64,000 nt of DNA from Cepaea nemoralis (Eukaryota; Mollusca; Gastropoda; Stylommatophora; Helicidae), in the NCBI GenBank assembly GCA_014155875.1, contig JACEFZ010018335.1:1-64000 (forward strand), written 5' to 3'. Below are positions 1 through 10,078 of the stretch, piece by piece; position 1 is the stretch's first letter; each line of letters opens with the position of its first letter. Position numbers and translations under genes: made by a program. Below the pieces are notes generated by a model. It worked only from the letters and a program-made list of their open reading frames with translations, searched no databases and was not told the DNA's origin.

Positions 1-45
1 AAAAACAACAAAACAAAACAAAAAACAAAAAACAAAAAAGCTAAT
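1..45. repeat. A-rich (AAACA)n tract
   Basis: Simple A/C repeat at the window edge. It resembles the A-rich tail of the SINE-A copies elsewhere in the window, but the upstream sequence is outside the window. Positions 46-174 hold nothing I recognise. Confidence 0.7.
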
Positions 46-174
46 ACAATATAAATCAAACTATCTAGCTGTCGGCCACTGGCCAGTAGCGTATATGAAG
101 CATGCAAACCCGAAAGAGATATCGACATCGGAGCACAGGTTCATGGAAACATTACTCGCTAACTCACTATTTGA

Positions 175-500
175 TGAATTCCGTTTCGATAACTCGCTTT
201 AAGATGAAGTCAGTTTCCGATAACTCGCATTAAGATGAAGTCTGTTTCCATTAATTTGCTTTAAGATGAAGTCAGTATACGAACGGTTGCTTTAAGATAA
301 AGTCAATATATGAACGGTCGCGTTAAGATAAGACCAGGATACAAAAGTCGCCTTAAGATAAAGTCAGAATATGAAAGGCTGCTGTAAGATAAAGTCAGTA
401 TACGAAAGGCTGCTCTAAAATGAAGTAAGTACACAAACGGTCGCGTTAAGATAAGACCAGGATACAAAAGTCGCCTTAAGATGAAGTCAAGTTTAACTGG
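175..500. repeat. Degenerate 31-bp minisatellite
   Basis: About ten diverged copies of a unit of about 31 bp built on TTAAGATGAAGTCAG followed by a variable CGAACGGTCGC-like half. The block CGGTCGCGTTAAGATAAGACC recurs near 317 and 437, so part of the array was duplicated as a larger block. The open frame on the minus strand here is the repeat translated, not a gene. Confidence 0.8.
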
Positions 501-626
501 CTCCCCGACGATGTCACGAATTAAAAGAAAATATAATATAAGCACCATAAAATTTAAATAAAATGTAAGTCGATAAATAGGATCGGAAAGTCATGATAGC
601 CCTATCTAATCCAGACCAGACACTTA

Positions 627-679
627 AAGAAGAAGAAGAAGAAGAAGAAGAAGAAGAAGAAGAAGAAGAAGAAGAAGAA

Positions 680-722
<43 letters not shown>
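627..722. repeat. (AGA)n microsatellite
   Basis: About 96 bp of nearly pure AGA with one G interruption. It lies about 20 bp upstream of a SINE-A copy. Confidence 0.95.
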
Positions 723-743
723 CTTAATAATGTTAACCCTGGA

Positions 744-1015
744 GGTCAGCATGACGGAATGGATTTGAATGTCCGATGTGCTGATGCCTAGGTAGAGGGA
801 TCAACCTCTACACCATTCAGTTTGGATTAAAATGTGGACGTCTCGTCCTTGACTTGGGGGCGTATATTATAAATATCACAGGAATCGGAGTGGTTTCTCC
901 TGATGTCGAGGTACACTGGTAATAGGGAAAGCTAGTTCACACGCAAAGATCAGTCTAGTACACTAGAAGTATTAGCACGAGCATGGACTATGCTTGAGTT
1001 CATAGCGAGCGAACG
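744..1015 (+). mobile_element. SINE-A, tRNA-Leu-like head, full length
   Basis: Begins GGTCAGCATG-CGGAATGG, a box-A-like tRNA-Leu start, followed by a long variable-arm-like region and a box-B-like GGGATCAACCTC. The body has the family blocks CTCGTCCTTGACTTGGGG, GGTAATAGGGAAAGCTA and TTGAGTT-ATAGCGAGCGAACG. It is followed by an A-run. At least seven related copies occur in this window on both strands. It is a non-autonomous retroposon and encodes no protein. Confidence 0.85.
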
Positions 1016-1055
1016 TTAAAAAAAAAAGTAATATTCTTAACTATAATGTGTATTA

Positions 1056-1187
1056 TTAATAACTGTGCAGTGTTAGAAAATATTGCCGGTCCAAGTTTTG
1101 TATTCACCCTCTGTACAGTTCATGCTACATAATAGGTAAATACAAAACTTGGACTGGCAATATTTTCAAACACTGCACAGTCATTAA
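1056..1187. repeat. Near-perfect hairpin (53-bp inverted repeat)
   Basis: The left arm at 1056-1108 and the right arm at 1135-1187 are reverse complements at 49 of 53 positions, with a 26-bp spacer. The outer ends read TTAAT...ATTAA. It fits a fold-back MITE better than a hairpin RNA gene, but no second copy is in the window and no target duplication longer than a few bases is evident. Confidence 0.8.
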
Positions 1188-1368
1188 AAATACACCCTGT
1201 ACTAGCCATAACATTTACTAAGGTTGAGCACAATGAGATTGGCTACAATCTGCTTTCGTCAACTCTTTTCCTTCACCGGATCACAGCAGCTACATAACAC
1301 GCGTACGTTTTCTTTTTGTAGCCTGTTATGGCTCCAAAACAACAGTAATTTCGACATTTCTAGTTATG

Positions 1369-1384
1369 ACACAACAACAACAAC

Positions 1385-1457
<73 letters not shown>
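1369..1457. repeat. (CAA)n microsatellite
   Basis: Nearly pure CAA array. The poly-Q and poly-N open frames across it are translations of the repeat and have no independent coding support. Positions 1188-1368 and 1458-1625 hold nothing recognisable. Confidence 0.95.
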
Positions 1458-1649
1458 ACGACTCATATATGTGTACTCCTACCCTAACACTAAAGCATTG
1501 ACGAGAGGGGACGATTTATTTCTCTGGTACATTTACGCTTTGCCCACTAAAGCTCAACAACCATTTCATTGCATACGTTTTATAGGTGGAAAGGACTCAT
1601 TTTACACGCCTTAAGGCACTTTAGGCATATGGTGCTTGATCCATATTTG

Positions 1650-2967
1650 TATTAGAAACGTTCATTTGAAATCCGTTCGTGCCGCACCCCGCGTAATTGC
1701 GTACGTTGAACATAATCATGTCATAGTCATGTGATAAGTACTGACCAATGAATAAAACAGCACGTGCTTATCGTCCCATGATGTATAGGTTCTGTTTCTG
1801 ATCGTTGAGAAAATGGCCGGGTTGATCCAAAATCCGTCCAAGGAAGCTCAAATAGCGGTGATTCAGTTTCTTTCATTTGAAGGATGTCGACCAGTGGACA
1901 TTCATCGAAGAATGCAGGCAGCGTACGGTAAAAAATGTGTGTCGAAGACAACAGTGACAGACTGGGCACGAATGTTTCCGAAAGGACGTCAGTTCACGAC
2001 AGATCTTCGACGGCCGTGTCAAGAGCATATTTTTGCAACAGAAACAACCATCGCCAAAATTAATGCAGCAGTACAGATGAACAGTTGTCGAAGCATACGT
2101 TCACTAGCGAGAGACTTTGATGTGTCAATTGGGACAATTCAAAAGGTCGTTCGTAAGAAACTGCAATATCGGAAGGTGTGTTCACAGTGGTTACAACGGA
2201 TTCTGATCGACCACCAAAAAGAGGAACGCATGGGATGGTGTTTGAACCACTTGCTGCGTTACAGAGTGGAGGGTGATGCATTTCACTTCCGCACAGTGGC
2301 AGGTGATAAATCATGGTATCACCACTTTGAGCCAAGCAGCAAAAGAGAAAGCATGCAATGGAAGCATGCTGGATCACCAATAGTAAAAAAAACTAAGTTA
2401 AAGGTTTCCGCTGGTAAGGTTATGCTGAGTGCATTTTTTGACCATGAAGGGCTATTATTGGCCGACTTTAAAGAACCTGGTGTCAACATCAACTCTACCC
2501 ACTACTTGCAAACACTAGACAAGCTGCAAAAAGCCATCAAGAATAAACGACCCGGCATGCTTGCTCGCGGTGTCATTTTGTTGCACGATAACGCTCGTCC
2601 GCATGTTGCAAAGATTGTGCAGGAAGCATTAGCTTGGAAGAAGTGGGAAATTCTGCAACATCCAGCCTATAGTCCCGATTTGTTTGAGAGGCAACGATTT
2701 CACACAGATGCAGACGTAATGAACGAGGTAAACACTTGGTTCAGTGAGCAACCACAATCCTTTTTTTTTTTTCGCGGACGGCATTCGCCGCCTACCTAAG
2801 CAATGGTATGCTTGCCTAAATGCCTACCGCGACTTCTTCTGACCAGCTCATGGTGCATAATTAATTCAAAATGGATGCTTTGTTTAATTCTACCACACCT
2901 GTTAATGTTTCTTTCATTCTTTTGTAACAAAGCCATTGGAACGAGTTTCAAATGAACGACCCTTATA
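1650..2967 (+). mobile_element. Complete mariner element, inactive
   Basis: Terminal inverted repeats of 27 bp lie at 1652-1678 and 2939-2965 (21 of 27 match, core CGTTCATTTGAAA). Each is flanked by TA (1650-1651 and 2966-2967), the target site of the Tc1/mariner superfamily. The length between the TAs is about 1.31 kb, normal for mariner. A single transposase frame fills the interior. The insertion lies inside a SINE-C copy, which independently fixes both ends. Confidence 0.9.
1813..2842 (+). pseudogene. Mariner transposase (SETMAR-type), broken
   Basis: The start ATG opens a frame with two N-terminal helix-turn-helix regions (about residues 10-50 and 85-115). The DD34D catalytic domain follows, with first Asp in AGDKSW (residue 165) and second Asp in LLHDNARPH (residue 259). 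In the family the third Asp lies five residues past SPD in the SPDLxPxD motif. Here SPDL (about 287-290) joins directly to ERQRFHTDA, so roughly 18 codons including the third catalytic Asp are gone. A T-run at 2761-2771 then shifts the frame. The expected C-terminal motif (ADGIRRLPKQW...) continues in another frame to a stop at 2840-2842. The family length is about 345 residues. The copy cannot encode active transposase. Confidence 0.93.
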
Positions 2968-3287
2968 TAAATCAATCGGCAATCGGTGGGTGATGTGATG
3001 GTCATAACCTTGCCGGCCGCTTTTATTACTTCAGCCATTTCCTGGTAGCCTTTGACCTGGGAGCCTACATCAATTTAAAAATAAAATTGCCCCGTTGCAG
3101 ATTCGATCACATGCTCACTGGGCTCACTGAGCGTCTAACCCCGAACCTGCCTCGACTCCCATGGCATATGAATAGAAGAAAGTATCATCGCGAACAGATA
3201 TTACCTCTCTGCGCTGTGGTCCTGATGCAAAGAACTGGAGTTCTCCCGACACACATAGGCAGAATTTGGTTTAGTTATTTGTAATCA

Positions 3288-3888
3288 GTAGACCCTCCCG
3301 CGTGTTGCCGGGGCCCATAAGGAAAGCAAAGAATAGCAACACTGTAGCCTACCACGCATATCGTAAGAGGCGACTAAGGAGGCTTGATGGTTCCGTCGCC
3401 CTGCTACCGAGTGAGTGCGTGGCGCGACACTGTGAGCTGTGAGTTTCGTGTGAAGTGCTTTTGAATCTGCCCAAGTTTTGTTTGGAACGTGACTGCATGT
3501 TCGGAGCGATGGCAGGTGGCTATGTCCCAGAGTTGACCGGTTTTTGCCTTATGCAGAAATGCGTGGCTGCTGGGCTTCTGGTTGACTGCCACTGCCATCG
3601 ACGATGAACTGTATTTTCGTGGACTGTGTGGGTGAACATCTAGGAAACATCCAGATGGGAAAATTACTGCCGATTCCATCAGAGATGAATTGGGTGTTTC
3701 GTGGGGGTCTGGTGTGTTGACATTCTGGTGGCGGCATTATGCCCACTATCTGTGCGGGCTGTTGTTTGTCTAGACTCCTGTCTTTTCCACTTTTCACATT
3801 GGGCAGTGGGGAGCGTTTTATGTGATATTCACTGGCACAGGAACGGAGCATAATGGGGACGACCCGTTGCTGTGAAGTTGGAACTGCC

Positions 3889-3929
<41 letters not shown>
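3288..3929 (+). mobile_element. Retroelement 3' end with (AACT)n tail
   Basis: A coherent block beginning near TCAGTAGACCCTCCCGCG, containing CGTAAGAGGCGACTAAGG, and ending in ten or so AACT units at 3891-3929. The AAGAGGCGACTAA motif recurs near the 3' ends of some animal non-LTR elements, and a microsatellite tail is typical of them, so I read this as a 5'-truncated LINE 3' UTR. Frames inside are short and unconvincing. Positions 3063-3287 hold nothing I can name. Confidence 0.45.
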
Positions 3930-4004
3930 TCAGTAGACCACAATTTCGCTGAAAAACATATCTTTACTTTCCCCCTTGATTAACTCTCGTTATGTATTAT
4001 CTAT

Positions 4005-4115
4005 CCTTCTCTCCAGTCCCATTTCCTCTCCCTCTCTTATTTCTATTTCTCACTCTCTATCTCTCTTTCCTTTTCTTTCTCCTTCTCTCTTTTTAGCTCT
4101 ATTTCGTTTCCTCTT

Positions 4116-4174
<59 letters not shown>

Positions 4175-4195
4175 CTCTCTCTGTTTATAGTTAGT
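4005..4195. repeat. Pyrimidine-rich tract with (CT)n core
   Basis: C/T-rich lead-in followed by a nearly pure CT array at about 4120-4170. Its plus-strand open frame is a Leu/Ser repeat translation. Confidence 0.9.
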
Positions 4196-4244
4196 TAGTA
4201 GTTTCTACGTGAGTGTAATACGTACAATAGATAATTGATGTGCG

Positions 4245-4367
4245 ACAGATGAGTGATTGGAAGGGCCGGATGTAACACGGGCCTGCGTGCCCAGTTGATG
4301 ACCCTTGAGAACAAAGTTCGTTCTCTCTCTCTCTCTAGCTCTCTCTCTCGCTCTCTCTCTCCTCCCC

Positions 4368-4402
<35 letters not shown>

Positions 4403-4405
4403 CCC
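4245..4405 (+). mobile_element. SINE-G 3' end running into (CT)n and poly-C
   Basis: GATGAGTGATTGGAAGGGCC and ACGGGCCTGCGTGCCCA match 15775-15865 (plus) and 29638-29745 (minus), defining a dispersed family. In this copy the family 3' end AAAGTTCGTT leads into (CT)n and a C-run at about 4363-4378. Positions 4406-5029 hold no recognisable element apart from modest AT-rich sequence. Confidence 0.6.
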
Positions 4406-5029
4406 CTCGTTCTAAAGCTGTCGCTTAATCCCCAAGCCGACGCGTGCCCCCAGATTTGTTTTCACTGGTCTTCCATTGAGATCCACTGGGATCAACATTA
4501 GCCTTCCATGCAGATTACGCCGCCACACCTCCCCAGGGGGTAGTCGTCACTATGAAGGGGACATTAAAGGAACCATCAAAGAAGTCGCGCCGAGCTACTT
4601 GGGTCACTGCAAATACACGGTCACCTTCAAAGATTATCAACCTCTGAGGTCTTTGACACCACACCACTGACCGGAGATAGGAATTGCTCTAAATTCCTGT
4701 CCTTGTGTTATTAAAAATACAATATCATTTCCCAAGTATCGTCTTTATTCTTTCTATGGACAAAAATTCCATAGTCATCACATTTACCTATTTAAAGGAT
4801 ATCTGTGTCGACAAGTTAAGCTATAAACCTCATGTGAAATCTGCGGTCTTTCAAGTTCTATTTTTTCACTTCTGGGAGAAAGAAGTCTAAATAAAGTAAT
4901 GAGAAAATGTTACATTTAAAATGGATCAAAGGAGAAAAATGAGGTCAGGTGGTTGTATGTTAGATGTTCTAGTCTTTGATGAAAAAGCCTACACGATTTA
5001 CTAATTTAGTTGATCGTTTGCCTCTCGCT

Positions 5030-5049
5030 TTCTCTGACATCCTTCCCTT

Positions 5050-5133
<84 letters not shown>

Positions 5134-5443
5134 TTTTCTTTCCTATTCTCGCTATTTCCATCTTCCGTCTCTCCCCATCTTACCTTTATCGCGTTTTTCA
5201 ACAATCTTAACGTCCGTCTATCGTTCTAATCCCTCCGTCTATCGTCTTCATGTGTCTACCATTGCCTCTCCATATCTCTCGATTCTTTCCTCGTCATATG
5301 TATCTCCGTCTCTCACTCCTCTGTTTCGCCTTTTCTCTCTTCTATTCTTGTTTTCCTCTATTCCTCTTTCTTACCGCTCTTCTCTCTTCCCCTCTAGTCT
5401 CTCTCTATTACTCTCTTACCTTTTTGCCTATCAGACCTACCCT

Positions 5444-5503
<60 letters not shown>

Positions 5504-5815
5504 GCAGGTCTATCCCTCTGCAACATCTCTCCCATCTCCTTCCCTCAATTTCTTCCAACTCGCCATTTCGCTATATCCCCTCCCATATCTTTCTCACAGC
5601 TCGTCCTCTTGGCTCCTTCTTCTCTCATTTTCCTTACTCTCTCTTGTTATCATCCTCTCTCACACCTCTATCAATCACCGCCTCCTTGTATTTTACCTTT
5701 ATCCTTCTTTCTTGCTAACATCCCCCCTCCTCATTCTCTGCCTGTCTATCTGATTGTCTGTATCTCTCGCTTACCTCTTTCCCTATCGCTACATTTAGTT
5801 CCCTTTTCCTATCTA
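5030..5815. repeat. Roughly 790-bp polypyrimidine tract
   Basis: The plus strand is overwhelmingly C and T, with pure (CT)n cores at about 5050-5129 and 5443-5495. The long open frames on both strands are Ser/Leu/Pro or Arg/Glu translations of the tract and are not genes. Such mirror-symmetric pyrimidine DNA can form triplex (H-DNA) structures. Confidence 0.92.
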
Positions 5816-6534
5816 ACAACCAGCTAGTGAAATGACTGCAACTCTCCGAGCGTGATCTGAATAAATGACCACACTTTGAGTTTGGCTCCCAAAAACAAAC
5901 AGTGAGAAAGGAAACAGTAACCACGTCTCTCCAATGCAGTAATCAAATACATGGAAGTTTGAATGTGATGACAGCAACGAGAAGTATATATAAACCACTT
6001 ATCAATTCATGTTTCTTCTGCATGAGGTGCTAACGTTCACAGACTACTGACATTTAACATAAAGTACACCAAAGATCCCAACATTCGAGGATATAGTCAT
6101 GAGCCAGCGTCCGTGTGGTACAGAGATAGAATACTCGCCATTCTACCTGGAACACGCACATGACTGCATTGTTAATGTGGTTCTCTCACTGGTCGATGTT
6201 TGCGAAATCAGGGCAGCCTGCAGTTATGCCAAAATAAATAAAACATTAACGCGTCTCTGCATCCTGATAGTGAAAACGAACGAATGTCGATCAATAAATG
6301 TCAGAAACCATTATAATTTTAATGGATTTTCTAGAGCTATACCTAAAATGTTGCTCTGAATAAATGTTTATGTTGAGAATTATATCTGTTCCTGAACCTG
6401 AAGGTGACAGTTATTTATTTTCTAGTTCTTGTGTTTAATGTTTTCGAGATGTAGTTTTATTACGAAATGACAAGAACCAGCTGGAATTTTTTGTAAAAAT
6501 TGACAATGTTTTTTTATAGAAATTTTTGTTTTTT
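5816..6534. other. Unassigned, no gene or repeat seen
   Basis: Ordinary-looking AT-moderate sequence. The short frames (up to 86 codons) show no family signature, no codon-bias contrast and no splice context that I can defend. Confidence 0.4.
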
Positions 6535-6807
6535 CGTTCGCCTTGAACTCAAGCTTAGACTATACACATGCTACTACTTCTCGCGCAATGAAATGTGCAT
6601 GTGGATTAGTTTTTTCCCTATTACCATTATCCCTCGCAATCAGGCGAACCCACTCTGAATTCTGTGGTACTTGTAATTTACGTCCCCAAGTCAAGGACGA
6701 GAAGTCAATATTTTAGCCCAGCTGACCGGTGTAGTGGATGAACCTGCCACATCGACATCATCACACCGGAAGTTTAAGAACGAGCGCTCTTATCCATTCG
6801 GCCATTG
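6535..6807 (-). mobile_element. SINE-A, full length, minus strand
   Basis: Read on the minus strand it starts with GGCCGAATGGATAAGAGCGCTCG (tRNA-Leu-like head, 6780-6807). It then has the GGTCAGCTGG and CTCGTCCTTGACTTGGGG body and ends TTGAGTTCAAGGCGAACG at 6535. It is flanked on the 3' side by an A-rich tail (T-rich on the plus strand). Confidence 0.85.
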
Positions 6808-7170
6808 GCAAATAGAAGAGTTTTTGAAACTATAACAGAGCAAAAGCGACTTCTTACAGTAGTCAAAAAGCGAAGACCTCTCATGGCTCAACCATTCCCG
6901 AATACGAGAAGAAACAGCAAAGAGAGCACTACTCAGCACCATGCTGGGCAAAAGAGGAAAGGATTGACAAAAGACAACATAAATAAAACAGACAAGCTCG
7001 GATCTATCAATGCAGAGATATATGGCATTAAAGAGAACGGCACAAGACAGACAAATACAGAATGGGATGATCAGGAAGCTTCACGATGGCTGCAGTACGT
7101 GGCGATGGTGATGGAGATATGTAAACTGACACAAGTTATTGAGAAATGTTCATAAACAAAGTCAACAACC
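6808..7170 (+). pseudogene. Possible LINE RT C-terminal remnant
   Basis: A 116-codon frame begins near the SINE-A edge with EQKRLLTVVKKRR. This resembles the RT-thumb motif of RTE/CR1-type LINEs (QxxLLxxVKRRxLxWxGH). Beyond that point the match is lost, and only scattered basic patches (GQKRKG, DNINK) hint at the usual GKRxRGRxxxxWxDNI stretch in shifting frames. It could be chance. Confidence 0.3.
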
Positions 7171-7204
7171 CTTTAACATGCTTTGAGGCGTACTGGGTCT
7201 ATGC

Positions 7205-7335
7205 TGTTACCCCCATATTTTTATTCACCAATCGACACTCGATGATGATGTGGTCAATATAACACAGCTCGCCCGTACTTCCCCCGACATTTCCTCGTAC
7301 CCATTTAGGCTGCCGGGGTTCCACCGAATGTTTAA
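7205..7335 (-). mobile_element. SINE-C fragment, minus strand
   Basis: Contains ACCAATCGACACTCGATG, GATGTGGTCAATATAACAC and CATTTCCTCGTACCCATTTAGGCTG, the minus-strand order of the SINE-C body also seen at 17895-18135 and 2966-3062. The tRNA-like head is not preserved. Positions 7336-7589 show nothing certain. Confidence 0.6.
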
Positions 7336-7589
7336 TCTTGTTCTTATTGTTTCACATCCCACGTCGATATCCCCTGACTACCTTTGCTTACCAACATTTA
7401 CTAGGAAGCATATAACCGGTGGTGCTGTGTCGTCTATGTAAAGTAGATCTGAGTGTTGTTAGTGAATCGAATCCTCTGGAACAGGGTGAATTGTAACTCT
7501 TATGTCCAAGGCGGTCAGAGGAAATGCTTTAAAGTCCTCTGAAGATCTCCCTTAAAGCTTTGGGATTCATCACGACGCTTGGGGGACTA

Positions 7590-7890
7590 CTGACAAAGAC
7601 CGAAATTCGTGGCATACATCATTACGCAAGGGTGTAGTCACTTGTGAAGCAAACAGAACTGCAAGAGCTATGGAAAAAAAAAAGGCTGGACAAAATAAAT
7701 ACCACTGCAGGAGATCTTCCACCTGGAACGTCAAGCATTCTTTGCCCACATTGTCAAGGAACATTTCGAGCCAAAATAGGTCTTACCAGCCAAAATAGGC
7801 CTTACCAGCTATCTTAGAATTCACGGCTCCAAACGTGCAACCCCACTGGATGAAATTAATGGTCATCATCATTCCTGATAGACAAACACC
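7590..7890 (+). pseudogene. LINE ORF2 C-terminus with zinc-finger tail
   Basis: In frame from about 7608 the residues SLRKGV...CEANRTARAMEKK resemble the basic segment after the RT domain. GDLPPGTSSILCPHCQ then GTFRAKIGL gives the C-x2-C half of a C2H2-like finger found at the C-terminus of some animal LINEs. A 19-bp tandem duplication (7769-7787 and 7788-7806) breaks the frame before the His pair. The 3' part is shared with 35755-35890. It is a dead fragment. Confidence 0.6.
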
Positions 7891-8072
7891 ATGTCAAACA
7901 CATAAGCGCTGTAGTTGCGTGACTCCCAAAAAGGAGCTTACACCTATAGGGGTTTGTTTGGTGTAGAGATTTTTCACACCTCGTACAAAAGTGCCATAAT
8001 CACATGCACGTGTGTTTCAGATCTCCTTCTCCTCTCCAAGTAAAACAACCAACAACACTTGTACTGTAACTT

Positions 8073-8284
8073 CACATCTGCCGAGAGTTACAATAGGATG
8101 TAACCAGATCATGCTTGAGGACACCACATCTGCCGAGAGTTACGATAGGATGTAACCAGATCATGCTTGAGGACACCACATCTGCCGAGAGTTACAATAG
8201 GATGTAACCAGATCATGCTTGAGGACACCACATCTGCCGAGAGTTACAATAGGATGTAACCAGATCATGCTTCAGCACACCACA
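8073..8284. repeat. 52-bp tandem repeat, four copies
   Basis: Copies start at 8073, 8125, 8177 and 8229 (exact 52-bp steps), each beginning CACATCTGCCGAGAGTTAC. The copies are nearly identical, so the expansion is recent or homogenised. No reading frame is conserved. Confidence 0.95.
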
Positions 8285-8485
8285 TATGGGCATGCTGGCA
8301 TTTGAACTAGGTTAGTAATCTTCCCTCCACAGATTTTTGGTATGTCATTATCAAAGACTCCAACGTAGTACCCAAAACAATACACTTGAAGAGTAAGTGA
8401 AGAAAAGATGTAATTTGTGAGGAAATATAACATTTCACATTGAACCAGCGGTTCCAAAGGATGCGACATCAGACAGTGCCTAGAT

Positions 8486-8868
8486 CAGTGGCTCTCAACC
8501 TTTTTAGGCCCATGCATCCATTCATCAAATGTTCAGAATGTCATCCACCCCTTTTTGGTATTTCCTCCCTATAAATTCCCCCTCCCCTCCCCCTATACAG
8601 TATACGTAAAAATGGAAGCTGAATTTAATAACACATTCTAGAACAAGTCTAGACGTCTACAAAAAATGTGATTTGCGAGTCTACTTACGTTATAAAACGA
8701 ATTTCATAAGGGCGAGAAGTACAGAGCCGTGAAGTGTGGAGGGAAAAACAATATCAAGTAATCGGTTGTTGTATTAACGCGATCATGAATTAATCATAAT
8801 CCTGGAAATCCTAAAATTCCCCCCTAAGGGTAGGGGGGGGGGGAATTTCCCACCGGTTGAGAACCCTG
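8486..8868. mobile_element. hAT-type MITE, family 1
   Basis: Terminal inverted repeats CAGTGGCTCTCAACC and GGTTGAGAACCCTG bound 383 bp with no coding capacity. The 8-bp flanks are GCCTAGAT (8478-8485) and GCCTAGGT (8869-8876), a target duplication with one mismatch, as expected of hAT. The interior matches the copy at 40287-40677 (for example TCTAGACGTCTAC and ACGTTATAAAACGAATTTC). A G-run lies at about 8832-8843. Confidence 0.92.
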
Positions 8869-8876
8869 GCCTAGGT

Positions 8877-9256
8877 CCTTGGATTACGAGTACTGATACT
8901 GTTCTGAAAGAAAGCATTGATATAATCTTATTGCTCCATTTCCTCTTTCGCCCAGAAAAACATCTGTGTTGTGCTGTGTTCATTGTCCTCCAAGCTGAGG
9001 TATGTCTATTTTGTCGACACACCTAAATTCAAAAAGGCATTTTCAGGACTAGGCTTGCCATTTCTGTTCTGCACACGCCATAAATATTCGGTTGGCATAG
9101 GTAGTTTCTTGACAGATACTGCATCTGGGCTGCAAAGTATTATGCCTTCCTATATTCTAGGTCATACATAATGAAAGCAAATGTTCATTTTCAAAATGTC
9201 TTTAAATGGTTAGAAAGTTTAAAACCGCTGATTTGTCCGTGATCACTGTAACTAAC
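8877..9256. other. Unassigned, nothing recognised
   Basis: About 380 bp of ordinary sequence. A 66-codon plus frame at 8971-9171 has no recognisable signature. Confidence 0.4.
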
Positions 9257-9447
9257 GCCGTCTCCCTGGCCTAGGGTTTAGCGACTGTTCCCGTAATCCC
9301 GTATACTCTCGTGAGTAACGTGACGACGGCGAGAATCGGTAGCAGTTCTAACCGCGTTGGTAACTACTGAGCGTAATCTTGCAAAGAAACCAACAATCAG
9401 CTGAAAGATGCTGTTGTTGACAGCGATGTCCTGTAAAGGATATGCAA
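9257..9447 (+). mobile_element. SINE-B copy with internal deletion
   Basis: Starts GCCGTCTCCCTGGCCTAGGG (tRNA-like head) and ends GTCCTGTAAAGGATATGCAA, the family 3' end. Relative to the 45558 and 55458 copies it lacks about 45 bp between GGTAAC and TACTGAGCG. A short AAC lies at both deletion edges, which suggests loss by slippage or recombination. Confidence 0.85.
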
Positions 9448-10078
9448 ACATTTTACTGTAACTAACAGAACCTTGTTTTCGCCTATTTGGAACTGAGAAA
9501 GAGGCTGGTATACAACCCAAGACGTTCCAGTTCTATTTACTGCCCCGCCATACAACCAATCGCCAGGTTTAAGTTGTATTTACGGAGTCGTTGGTGTTAG
9601 TTTGTTTAAGAGTCAGCGTGTGATCCGAGGCAGTTTGGTAAGAAAATGGAACATTCTCCTTAAAACAAGATGGGCCGCCTAGATAAACTGTATCAGATAG
9701 TCGGCTGTTTGTAGACTGGCCCCTGTCGCGTGATACAGACTATGAAAGTAGGCCACTACGCCTGGTGTCTGTTTCTCTTGTGTTGCTAATATTTGAGTGA
9801 AACAAAGAAACGACACATAGCTATCATCAGCTGTGCGATCGTCAGTTGGATAGGGTTATTTTTATCACTTCTGTTTGGTTGAGAGATAGAGATGGGGTAA
9901 CTCATGCACACAAAAATGCAATTACGTCCCTTGTGAGGTATTTTCACTTCAAATGTGCCCCGCAATGTTTATATTCCATAAAAACACTTTGAAATGTGCC
10001 CTGGTATGTTTATGTTTCATAAAAACACTTTGACATTTGTCCATCTGAAAAGATTCCTTATCGCTTCGAATTTGTGTT
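9448..10078. other. Unassigned; 41-bp duplication at 9951-10032
   Basis: Mostly unrecognised. At 9951-10032 a unit of about 41 bp ending CATAAAAACACTTTG is present twice in tandem with a few differences. No gene is supported. Confidence 0.5.

Larger units (their letters stand above)
1626..3062 (-). mobile_element. SINE-C copy interrupted by mariner
   Basis: The bases before the mariner (GGTGCTTGATCCATATTTG) match the minus-strand 3' end of SINE-C, seen at 60346 as AATATGGATCCAGCACC. The bases after the mariner (AATCAATCGGCAATCGG, then the CATTTCCTGGTAGCC block) continue the same SINE inward. Joining the flanks across the TA duplication restores SINE-C order as seen at 42570-42600. The SINE is therefore older than the mariner. 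Confidence 0.7.

Noticed and set aside
744..830. tRNA-Leu gene
   Set aside because: Head of a dispersed SINE with many diverged copies; stems are not preserved.
3549..3890. 113-codon minus-strand frame
   Set aside because: It lies antisense to a block that ends in a plus-strand (AACT)n tail and contains an internal imperfect duplication; no family match.
4976..5827. 283-codon open frame, Ser/Leu-rich
   Set aside because: It is the translation of the polypyrimidine tract; all frames of that strand are open because T/C-only codons contain no stop.
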